This document shows, piece after piece, positions 34,231 through 41,844 of a DNA stretch of 64,000 nucleotides. The position numbers were made by a program, and so were the translations under genes. Within the stretch, counting starts at the first letter, position 1. Every line of letters begins with the position of its first letter. The stretch covers positions 1-64,000 of the forward strand of contig NZ_JAKSYH010000049.1 in assembly GCF_022829295.1 (NCBI RefSeq), in the 5' to 3' direction. The notes under the pieces are model-generated. The model had not been told where the DNA came from. It worked only from the letters and a program-made list of their open reading frames with translations, and did not search any database. The stretch comes from Methylobacterium sp. J-088 (GTDB lineage Bacteria; Pseudomonadota; Alphaproteobacteria; Rhizobiales; Beijerinckiaceae).

Positions 34231-35583
34231 TCAGGACCGCGAAACCGGCTCCTCAGGCCCCGGACGCGCGAGACCGAGATGGTCCCGCAGGGTCGTGCCC
34301 GCATACGCGGTCCGGAACAGGCCGCGCTCCTGCAGCAGCGGCACGACCTCGCGTACGAAGTCGTCCAGTCCTTCGGGGAAGAACGGCGGCATGACGTTGA
34401 AGCCGTCCGCCGCGCCGCCCTCGAACCACGCCTGCATGCGGTCGGCAACATCCGCGGCCGTGCCGACGATCATGTGGTGCCCGCGCCCCGCCGCCACCCG
34501 CAGGGCGAGCTGGCGGATGGTCAGACCCTCCCGGCGCGCCAGGGCGGTGAGGAGTTCGGCCCGGCTGCGCAGCTGGTCCGAGACCGGCAGGTCGGGCAGG
34601 GGGCCGTCGAGGTCGTAGGATGCGAGCGAATGGCCGAGGCGCTCTTCCAGGAGCGGCATCGCGCTGGCGATGGGGGTCCACTGGTCGAGTTCGAACAGCT
34701 TCGCGCTCGCCTCTTTGAGCGTGCGACCGATTACCGGCAGGAAGCCCGGCATGACCGCCACCGAGGCCGGATCGCGCCCGAAGCCGGCGACCCGTTGTTT
34801 GAGGCTCGCATAGAAGCTCTGCGCCTCCGCGATGTCCTGCTGGGCGGTGAAGACCACGTCGGCCCTCCGCGCCGCGAGGTCCTGCCCGGGCCCTGACGAG
34901 CCGGCCTGGATCAGGATCGGGTGTCCCTGCGGCGAGCGCGGGATGTTGAGCGGTCCCTTCACGTTGAAATAGCGACCCGCATGGTCGAGGATCCGGACCT
35001 TGGCGGGATCGGCGTAGACCCCGCGGGTCTTGTCCTTCACGAAGGCGTCGTCGTCCCAGCTGTCCCAGAGACCGCAGACCACGTCCACGAACTCCTCGGC
35101 GACCGCGTAGCGCTCGTCATGCGCCGGGTGCGCCTTGGAGAAGTTGTTGGCCGTGCGCGCGTAGGAGGTCGTGACGACGTTCCAGGCCGCCCGGCCGCCG
35201 CTAAGGTGGTCGAGCGATGCGAAGGCGCGGGCCACATGGTAGGGCTCGCCGTAGGTGGTCGAGGCGGTCGCCGCGAGGCCGATCCGCTCCGTCACCATGG
35301 CGAGCGCGCTGAGCAGCGTCAGCGGCTCGAACCGGGCGATCATGGACGGGTGGGCGTCCACCGCGCTGGTGAGCCCGTCCGCCAGGAAAACCATGTCGAA
35401 CTTGGCGGCCTCGGCCGTCTGGGTGACCCGGCGCAGCAGATCGAAATTCTCGCTTCCGGCTTCCGCGTTCGGGTGGCGCCAGCCCGAGACGTGATGACCG
35501 GCCCCCTGGAGGAACAGGCCGAGATGCATCTGGCGCGGCGCGGCGTCGGGCTTGGTCCGGTCGGTCGTCATGGGGCGGCTCAC
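34231..35583 (-). CDS. NtaA/SnaA/DmoA family FMN-dependent monooxygenase
   Basis: A 450-residue luciferase-like flavin monooxygenase. The start is a GTG at 35583 overlapping the upstream stop, or the ATG at 35571. Family segments are FDMVFLADG, ATASTTYGEPYHVARAFASL, LSGGRAAWNVVTTSYARTA, and HPILIQAGSSGPGQDLAARR. Such enzymes use reduced FMN from a partner reductase to oxidise nitrilotriacetate, dimethyl sulfide, heterocycles or similar. No flavin reductase is adjacent. It ends a unit of a polar amino-acid-type ABC transporter and an MmgE/PrpD protein, pointing to an organic N or S compound as substrate. Confidence 0.88.
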   Translation of the reverse strand: MSRPMTTDRTKPDAAPRQMHLGLFLQGAGHHVSGWRHPNAEAGSENFDLLRRVTQTAEAAKFDMVFLADGLTSAVDAHPSMIARFEPLTLLSALAMVTERIGLAATASTTYGEPYHVARAFASLDHLSGGRAAWNVVTTSYARTANNFSKAHPAHDERYAVAEEFVDVVCGLWDSWDDDAFVKDKTRGVYADPAKVRILDHAGRYFNVKGPLNIPRSPQGHPILIQAGSSGPGQDLAARRADVVFTAQQDIAEAQSFYASLKQRVAGFGRDPASVAVMPGFLPVIGRTLKEASAKLFELDQWTPIASAMPLLEERLGHSLASYDLDGPLPDLPVSDQLRSRAELLTALARREGLTIRQLALRVAAGRGHHMIVGTAADVADRMQAWFEGGAADGFNVMPPFFPEGLDDFVREVVPLLQERGLFRTAYAGTTLRDHLGLARPGPEEPVSRS

Positions 35584-36905
35584 GGCTGGGCGAGGTGCTG
35601 GAGGAGGCGCGCGAGGTCGCCGGGCGTGCGCATGGTGCGCACGAGATCGGGCACCGCTTGGACTGCGTCGGAGCCCGCGGTGGCGTCGCGGAACTTGGCG
35701 TCGGCGTCGTCGAGCCCGGGCAGGCCGTCGATGCGCCGTTCAGCGATGCGGCCCTGCGCATCGGCGATTTCCACCACCACGAACCGCGTGCCCGGATCGG
35801 AGGACAGGCGCGGCGCGGACGTGTCGTGCCGGCGCTCGACCCGTTCGGCGAGTGCCGCGAGGTCGGGGCGGACCGGCCTTTCGTCGAAGTGATCGAGGCG
35901 CACCGCACCGTCCAGCACGGAAGCGGCCAGGATGTATTCCGGGCTGAAGCGGGCCTCGATCCCGGTGCGCGGTGTCCGGACAACCAGGGCGGCGTCACCC
36001 CCCGGAGGGAAGGTGATGGTCGCCCGCGTCAGGTTCCGGAACCCTTCGCCGTGGAAGGCGAGGCCGGCCATAGCCACCGGGTGGGCCGCGGTGCAGCACG
36101 GGAACGCCTTCAGGGTGAGGCCGGGGCGAAGGATCTGCCAGGGCGATCCCCAATTCTCCAGGACGCGCTCGGGCCGCGCCTCGCCGAATCCGTAGATCTC
36201 GAAGAAGCCGTTCGCCCCGTCGAGGTACTCGGGGGCACCGGACAGGCCAGCCTCTGCGAGCCGGGCCGCCATCAGGCCGTTGCGGGCGGCCAGCCCGGCA
36301 TGGAGCGGCTTGGCGTCGAAACCGAACTGCAGGCGCAGTCCTGCGGCCTGTGTGGCACCGAGGCCGAGGGCGATCCCGGTGGTCATGGCTGAGAACCCGC
36401 GCAGATGCGCGATCGCGGCGGCCGCGCCGAAGGGCCCCAGCGTCGCGGTAGCGTGGAAGCCGCGCTCGTAATGGGCGGGACCGATGGCGCGGCCGAGATG
36501 CGCCATCGTCTCCAGGCCGACCAGATAGGCGGCGAGGAACGCGTCAGCGGAGGGCAGCGCCCCCGGATCGAGGGCCGCCAGGAGCGCCGGCACGATCACC
36601 GTGGTGGGGTGCCCGCGCACGCTCGCGTGGACATCGTCGTAGTCGAGCACGTGCCCGGCATAGCCATTGAGCAAGGCGGCGAGAAGCGGTTCTGCGGGTC
36701 GTCCGGAGCCGATCACCGGGGACCGGCCGGGCGTGTCGCCCATCGCGGCCCGCACGGTCGCGACGGTGCGGTCCCGGCTTCCCGCCAGGGCGCAGGCGAG
36801 AAAGTCGACCAGAGCGCGGCGCGCCGCCGCCATCGCGGCGGCATCCGCGTCCGGACGGGCGGCCACGATGGCCTCAGCCAGGGCGGCGGTGCGTGAATCC
36901 GGCAT
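35580..36905 (-). CDS. MmgE/PrpD family protein
   Basis: A 441-residue protein of the MmgE/PrpD fold. Characteristic parts are FLACALAGS near residue 35, NGYAGHVLDYDDVH near 75, GHPTTVIVPALLA near 97, and FPCCTAAHP in the C-terminal half. Family members include 2-methylcitrate dehydratase, cis-aconitate decarboxylase and iminodisuccinate epimerase, so a dehydration, decarboxylation or epimerisation of a polycarboxylate is likely. Its start touches the ATPase stop by one base and its stop overlaps the monooxygenase start. This places it in the middle of unit B. Confidence 0.85.
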   Translation of the reverse strand: MPDSRTAALAEAIVAARPDADAAAMAAARRALVDFLACALAGSRDRTVATVRAAMGDTPGRSPVIGSGRPAEPLLAALLNGYAGHVLDYDDVHASVRGHPTTVIVPALLAALDPGALPSADAFLAAYLVGLETMAHLGRAIGPAHYERGFHATATLGPFGAAAAIAHLRGFSAMTTGIALGLGATQAAGLRLQFGFDAKPLHAGLAARNGLMAARLAEAGLSGAPEYLDGANGFFEIYGFGEARPERVLENWGSPWQILRPGLTLKAFPCCTAAHPVAMAGLAFHGEGFRNLTRATITFPPGGDAALVVRTPRTGIEARFSPEYILAASVLDGAVRLDHFDERPVRPDLAALAERVERRHDTSAPRLSSDPGTRFVVVEIADAQGRIAERRIDGLPGLDDADAKFRDATAGSDAVQAVPDLVRTMRTPGDLARLLQHLAQP

Positions 36906-37714
36906 CAGATGCCCTCTCGATCTTGTACCGCGTCGCGAAACCCCTGGAAGCCGCCGATGAACTGCCGGATGCGCGGGTTATCGGATCGGTAGAACAGCTC
37001 CGCGGGCGGCGCCTGCGCGACGATGCGGCCGTTCTCGGTGAACGCGATCGTGTCGCTGATCTCCTCGGCGAAGCGCATCTCGTGGGTGACCAGGATGCTG
37101 GTCAGCCCCTCGCGCACCAGCTCGCGGATCACGGCCAGCACCTCGCCGACCATCTCGGGATCGAGGGCCGAGGTCACCTCGTCGAACAGCACGAGTTCCG
37201 GCCGCATGGCGAGCGCCCGGGCGATGGCGACACGCTGCTGCTGGCCGCCCGAGAGTTCGCCCGGATAGGCCGAGATCTTGTCGGCCAACCGGACCCGGGC
37301 GAGCAGGTCCCGGGCGTGGCTCTCCGCCTCGGCGCGCGGCACCTTGAGGATCCGCACCGGCGCGAGGGTGATGTTCTCCAGCACCGTCAGGTGCGGGAAC
37401 AGGTTGTACTGCTGGAACACCACCCCGATGCGCTTGCGCAGGGCGATCCGTTCGGCCTCGCTGCGCAGGGTATCGACGCGCACGCCCGCCACGGTGATCC
37501 GGCCGGCCTGCGGCTGCGCGAGCCCGTTGATGCAGCGCAGGATGGTGGACTTGCCCGAGCCGGACGGGCCGATGATCGAGACCGCATCGCCCTTCGCCAC
37601 CGTGAGGTCGATGCCCTTCAGCACCTCGACCGCGCCGAAGGACAGGTGGACGTCCTAAAGGGCCACGAGGTTCGGCCGGTTTGCGGAATCCTGAGCCATC
37701 GAGTCGTGCGCCAT
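36905..37714 (-). pseudogene. polar amino-acid ABC transporter ATPase with in-frame amber codon
   Basis: The reading frame starts at ATG 37714 or 37699, runs through PNLVAL, and meets TAG at 37655-37657. It then continues without shift into DVHLSFGAVEVLKGI and a full GlnQ/HisP-like ATPase: Walker A IIGPSGSGKSTILRC, signature LSGGQQQRVAIARALA, Walker B LVLFDEVTSALD, and VTHEM. The lost residue would normally be Glu (GAG to TAG). A restart at GTG 37624 gives 239 residues but drops the A-loop Phe in LSFG that stacks on ATP. So the gene is either inactive, read through, or served by a restart. A sequencing error is also possible. Confidence 0.75.
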
Positions 37715-37726
37715 CGGCTTTCGTTG

Positions 37727-38503
37727 TCAGCTGCGCGCGAGGCGGCGTTCGAGCCGTCGCGTCAGGCGCGAGATCGGGTAGCAGAACAGGAAGAACGCCA
37801 GCAGCACCGTCAGATAGATCGCGATGGTGAAGTCGTCCCGCCGCACGGCGGTGCTGGCATCGGTCGCGGCGTGAAGCAACTCGTGGACGCCGACCAGCGA
37901 GGCCAACGCCGTGCTCATGGTGATCGAGGCGTAGAGGTTCATCCAGGGCGGCAGCGCCCGGCGCAGGCACTGGGGCAGGATGATCCAGCGCAGGGTCTGT
38001 CCCCGCGACAGGCCGATGCCTTTGGCGGCGTCCCACTGGGTCGTCGGGACCGACAGGATCGCGCCGCGGGCGATCTCGGCCACGTAGGCGGCGGCCGGAA
38101 TGGCGAGGCCGAGCACCGCCTTCAGCCAATCGGGGAACGGCAGGTAATGGCCGGCCACCACGATCTCGAAGGGGAAGATGTAGGTTGTGGCGAAGATCAG
38201 CACGAGGTGCGGCGCGTTGCGGAACACCTGCACGTAGGCCACGGCCGGCGCGCGCACGATCCGCGTGGCGGACAGTTCCATCGCGCCGAGTGCGACCCCG
38301 CCCAGCGTGCCCAGCGTCATGGCGAGCACGCTGATCAGGACGTTCATGGCGAAGCCCGAGGCGAGGTAGGGCAGCCAGTCGAGGAGGTCGCGCGTCAGCC
38401 GCGCATCGAGGAGCCACCACAGGAGGAGGGCGCCGCAGGCGGCGGCGAGCCACGGCCAGGCCACGCGGAGGGCCCCGCGGGCGGGCAGCGCGGCGGTACT
38501 CAC
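37727..38503 (-). CDS. polar amino-acid ABC transporter permease
   Basis: A 258-residue permease of the HisM/GlnP type from a GTG at 38503 that overlaps the upstream permease stop by 4 bases. The conserved region FAMNVLISVLAMTLGTLGGV opens the core, and the EAA-like loop is AAKGIGLSRGQTLRWIILPQ. Five to six membrane helices are visible. It pairs with the permease encoded upstream as a heterodimer. Confidence 0.88.
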   Translation of the reverse strand: MSTAALPARGALRVAWPWLAAACGALLLWWLLDARLTRDLLDWLPYLASGFAMNVLISVLAMTLGTLGGVALGAMELSATRIVRAPAVAYVQVFRNAPHLVLIFATTYIFPFEIVVAGHYLPFPDWLKAVLGLAIPAAAYVAEIARGAILSVPTTQWDAAKGIGLSRGQTLRWIILPQCLRRALPPWMNLYASITMSTALASLVGVHELLHAATDASTAVRRDDFTIAIYLTVLLAFFLFCYPISRLTRRLERRLARS

Positions 38504-39243
38504 GCGCCGTATCCCGGCACGGCGAGGCGGCGCTCCACGAGGCGGCCGATCCGCGACACGGTCAGGTTGATGAGGCCGAAGAACAGAAGGATCCCGATCA
38601 TCAGCTCGAGGACGTTGTCGCGCTGCGTCCAGATCATGATCGACGCGTAGGTCACCTCGCCGACCGCGATCGCGGAGCCGATCGTGGTCAGCTTCACGAG
38701 GTTGACGAGGTTGTTCACCAAAGCCGGCAAGGCCGTGCGCAACGCCAGCGGCAGCGTCACGAAGCGCAGGATCTCCAATCTTGAAAAGCCGGTTGCCTGC
38801 GCGGCCTCGACCAGGGGCGCCGGCACGGCCTCGATACCGCCGCGCAGGGCCTCCGCGTGGAAGGCCGCGACGTGCAGGCCCGTCACCGCCACCACCCAGA
38901 AGACGGGCGAGAACGGGTTGTGGGCCGCCCCGCCCAGCCCCCGGGACAGGAGCATGTTCAGAGCGAAGAACGCGAACATGAGCTGCACGAGCGTCGGCGT
39001 GTTGCGCGTCAACTCCACATAGGCCCGCACCGGCCCGGCGAGCCACGGGCGACCGGAGGTCAGGGCCGCCGCGAAGGCGATCCCGGCGGCGAGGCTCAGC
39101 GGGATCGCCAGGACGACGAGCAGCAGCGTCGTGCCCATCCCGGCGAGCCACGACCGGACCTCGGTGCCGCTCAGCAGGAAATCGTAGTGCAGGCCCACTG
39201 AACCCGCGAGGGCGATGAACCGCTGCAGGGCCGCGTCGATCAT
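38500..39243 (-). CDS. polar amino-acid ABC transporter permease
   Basis: A 247-residue HisQ/GlnP-type permease. Markers are GMGTTLLLVVLAIPLSLAAG, YVELTRNTPTLVQLMFAFFA, and the EAA loop VEAAQATGFSRLEILRFVTL. It forms the channel with the next permease. The stop overlaps that gene's GTG by 4 bases, and the binding-protein gene ends 16 bases upstream. Confidence 0.9.
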   Translation of the reverse strand: MIDAALQRFIALAGSVGLHYDFLLSGTEVRSWLAGMGTTLLLVVLAIPLSLAAGIAFAAALTSGRPWLAGPVRAYVELTRNTPTLVQLMFAFFALNMLLSRGLGGAAHNPFSPVFWVVAVTGLHVAAFHAEALRGGIEAVPAPLVEAAQATGFSRLEILRFVTLPLALRTALPALVNNLVNLVKLTTIGSAIAVGEVTYASIMIWTQRDNVLELMIGILLFFGLINLTVSRIGRLVERRLAVPGYGA

Positions 39244-39259
39244 GCGGACCGCGTCCGAC

Positions 39260-40117
39260 TCACGGCTTGGCCTGCCCGGCGAACTTGCGCTGCTCCGCCT
39301 CGAGGAAGGTCGGATCGACCAGCCGGTTGGCCTTGGCCATGTCCAGCATGGCCCCCGAGCCGTGCAGGTCGCGCACGGCGGCGTCGAGAGCCGCCGCGGT
39401 GTCGCGCTCGCCCTTACGCAGCCAGATCACGGAATCGGCCGGATCCAGCTCGGTCGGGATGACGATGGCGTAGTCCTTCCAGTCGTCCGGGCGGTCGGCG
39501 AGCAGGAGCTTGAGCGTCGGCGCCACGTGGACCGCGACCACGCAGTTGCCGCCCTGGAGCGCCAGCATCGATTCCGGCTGGCTCGGGATCCCCTTCACCA
39601 CGGCACCGTAGATGTCGGCGAGCGGCTGCGCGTAGTTCGAGCCCTGCGAGATGCAGACCGGCTTGCCCTTGAGGTCCGCCCAGTCGTGGATGCCGCTGTC
39701 CTTGCGCCCCAGCGCGGCGCCCCCGGCTCGGTCGTAGGGGGGCGGCACGTGGTCGAGGATCTTCGCGCGGTCCTCCGTGTACTGCATGTTGGCGATCAGG
39801 ATATCGACCTTGCCCTGCTGCAGGAACTGCACGCGGTTGGGCGGCGTGACGGTGACGAGCTCGACCTTCACGCCGAGCTTCTCGGCCAGCGCCCGGCCGA
39901 GGTCGATGTTGAACCCCTTCTCGGCGCGGGTCTGCGGGTCGATGTATCCGAACGGGGCCCCCGACAGGATGATGCCGACCGTGAGCTTCTGCCGCCCCTT
40001 GATCCGGTCGAGGGTGGCGTCCGCACGGGCCGCATCCGCCGCCAGCAGCCCGAGGGCCGCCAGGGCCAGCGCACCGGGGCGGCACGTCGACCAAAACTTC
40101 AACACGATGCGCACCAT
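39260..40117 (-). CDS. polar amino-acid-type ABC substrate-binding protein
   Basis: A 285-residue family 3 periplasmic binding protein. A signal peptide with a hydrophobic core (ALALAALGLLAADAARA) ends near residue 32. Markers are KLTVGIILSGAPFGYIDPQT, KGFNIDLGRALAEKLGVKVE, VDILIANMQYTEDRA and GKPVCISQGSNYAQPL. These proteins bind amino acids or similar zwitterions. Lead gene of unit B, with 229 bases between it and the divergent decarboxylase-like gene, where a shared promoter region probably lies. Confidence 0.9.
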   Translation of the reverse strand: MVRIVLKFWSTCRPGALALAALGLLAADAARADATLDRIKGRQKLTVGIILSGAPFGYIDPQTRAEKGFNIDLGRALAEKLGVKVELVTVTPPNRVQFLQQGKVDILIANMQYTEDRAKILDHVPPPYDRAGGAALGRKDSGIHDWADLKGKPVCISQGSNYAQPLADIYGAVVKGIPSQPESMLALQGGNCVVAVHVAPTLKLLLADRPDDWKDYAIVIPTELDPADSVIWLRKGERDTAAALDAAVRDLHGSGAMLDMAKANRLVDPTFLEAEQRKFAGQAKP

Positions 40118-40345
40118 GACGGCTCCGGTTCTCTGCGCGGGGCGGATCCCTCCATACGGGGCCTTGGGATGCGCGGAAAGCCGCGTCGGCCTCGGAGGAC
40201 AGCGGGGAGGCGGGCTTCACGTCGGAGATGCTCAGGTCCGCCTTCTCGAGGGCCGCGACAATGCCGGCAGCACCGCTGCGCGGGAACGATCCTTGCCAGC
40301 CGCGACTGCCGGGCTCGCGCCGAGCCGCATCGGGGACGGGCTGGG

Positions 40346-41080
40346 ATGATAAACACGCGGCAGACGGTCAGGCTCGGGATGCTGACGCCGTCCTCGAACA
40401 GCGTCCTCGAACCGATGACGGCCCGCCTGCTGGCCGGGCAACCGGGGATCACCGCCCATTTCGCGCGCCTGCGCGTGACGCAGATCGGGCTATCGACGGC
40501 CGCGCTCGGCCAATTCGATCAGGCGCCGATGCTGGCTGCCTCGGAGCTGCTTGCGGATGCCCGGGTCGCCGCGATCCTATGGAATGGCACGGCGGGGGCT
40601 TGGCTCGGCTTCGAGAACGATATGGCCCTGTCTGCGGCGATCACGCAGCGGACCGGCCTGCCGGCATCGACTTCGGCGCTCGCCTTCCGCGACCTGTTCC
40701 GGCGGCGCGGGATTGAACGCGTCGGATTGGTGACGCCCTATACGGGGGACGTCCAGGCGCGCATCCAGGCGAACTGGCAGGCCGACGGGCTCGACTGCTC
40801 GGCCGAGCGGCACCTTGGCCTGTCGGAGAACTTCTCGTTCGCTGAGGCCGATGAGGCCGAGATCGCCGGGATGGTCCGCGCCGTGGCGGCCGAGGGTGCC
40901 GAGGCGGCCGCCATCGTGTGTACCAACCTTGCGGGCGCCGCCCTCGCGCCCGCTCTTGAAGACGAGCTCGGGATCCCGGTCTACGATTCGGTGACGGTCA
41001 GTCTGTGGAAGGCGATGGATCTCGCCGGGCTGGACACGGCAGCGATCACCGGATGGGGCAGCGTGTTCGCGACGCCCTGA
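40346..41080 (+). CDS. arylmalonate decarboxylase/maleate isomerase-like protein
   Basis: A 244-residue protein of the Asp/Glu racemase superfamily, from an ATG with GGG upstream. It has LTPSSNSVLEP at the N-terminus, the maleate isomerase/arylmalonate decarboxylase marker. Of the two catalytic cysteines expected in isomerases and racemases only the second is present (Cys192 in AIVCTNLAG). The first position reads ILWNGTAGAW. A single late Cys is the arrangement of arylmalonate decarboxylase, which removes CO2 without cofactor. It diverges from unit B and may act on one of its intermediates. Confidence 0.75.
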   Translation: MINTRQTVRLGMLTPSSNSVLEPMTARLLAGQPGITAHFARLRVTQIGLSTAALGQFDQAPMLAASELLADARVAAILWNGTAGAWLGFENDMALSAAITQRTGLPASTSALAFRDLFRRRGIERVGLVTPYTGDVQARIQANWQADGLDCSAERHLGLSENFSFAEADEAEIAGMVRAVAAEGAEAAAIVCTNLAGAALAPALEDELGIPVYDSVTVSLWKAMDLAGLDTAAITGWGSVFATP

Positions 41081-41090
41081 AAGGCTCGAT

Positions 41091-41840
41091 TCAGGTGTCG
41101 TCCCGCTCGATCCAGCGCCGCAGGGCCGGTGCCAGCCCGGTCGCGGGCTTGGCCGGGGGCCGGGCGAAGCGGCCCACGCGCGGCGGACGTGCCCCGAGCC
41201 GGACCAGCGCCTGCGCCTGACCGAGGGCGGCCGCCAACGGATCGACCAGCGGCACCGGCACCGTTTCGCCGATGCGTGCTGCGAGGCCGGTCAGCGGGGC
41301 GCCGGCGAGGATCACAGCGTCGGCGCCGTCCTCGGCGACGACCCGGTTGGCCAGGGCGCCGATCTCCGCCTCCAGTTCGTGCTGCACCTCCGTGACCGAG
41401 CGGAAGGCCGCCGAGACCGCCCGGACACAGGCGCAGCGCGCCGAAAGGCCCGAGAGGGCAACCGCATCCTCGTACCAGGGCAGCAAAGTGCCCGAGAAGG
41501 TCACGATGCCGAAGCGTTGACCGAGCTGGCAGGCGGTCAGCAGCGACGCCTCGGCCATGCCGACGATGGGCAGGTCGAACAGCTCCCGCGCCGCGATCAA
41601 CCCAGGATCGCCGAAGGCCGCGATGACGGCGGCGTCGAAGCCCGCTTGGTGCTCCGCCAGGGCTTCCAGCACCGCGGCCCCCGCGAGCTGCGCCTCCGCG
41701 CGACTCGCGATGTAGGGCAGGCCCCGGGCGGCCGTCAGCGCTGTGAGCGTCACGTCCGGAGCAAGCGCGGCCGCGGCGGCCTGCTCCATCCGGGCCGTCA
41801 TGGCGGCCGAGGTGTTCGGATTGAGGAGGAGGAGCCGCAC
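41091..41840 (-). CDS. Asp/Glu/hydantoin racemase-fold protein without catalytic cysteines
   Basis: A 249-residue protein from a GTG at 41840, beginning RLLLLNPNTS as hydantoin racemases do. The first catalytic Cys site (usually ACFDDPG) reads AAFGDPG with Ala75. The second (usually LGCAGM) reads LAGAPL with Gly180 at the Cys position. Both acid/base cysteines are therefore absent, so a normal two-base racemase mechanism is unlikely. It could be a binding protein, a lyase of other mechanism, or a decayed copy, though the frame is intact. It lies 4 bases after the amidohydrolase stop, at the end of unit C. Confidence 0.75.
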   Translation of the reverse strand: MRLLLLNPNTSAAMTARMEQAAAAALAPDVTLTALTAARGLPYIASRAEAQLAGAAVLEALAEHQAGFDAAVIAAFGDPGLIAARELFDLPIVGMAEASLLTACQLGQRFGIVTFSGTLLPWYEDAVALSGLSARCACVRAVSAAFRSVTEVQHELEAEIGALANRVVAEDGADAVILAGAPLTGLAARIGETVPVPLVDPLAAALGQAQALVRLGARPPRVGRFARPPAKPATGLAPALRRWIERDDT

Positions 41841-41844
41841 GCCG

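Noticed and set aside
36893-38650. A 585-codon plus-strand frame
   Set aside because: It lies antisense to the unit B ATPase and permease genes and has no motif of its own.
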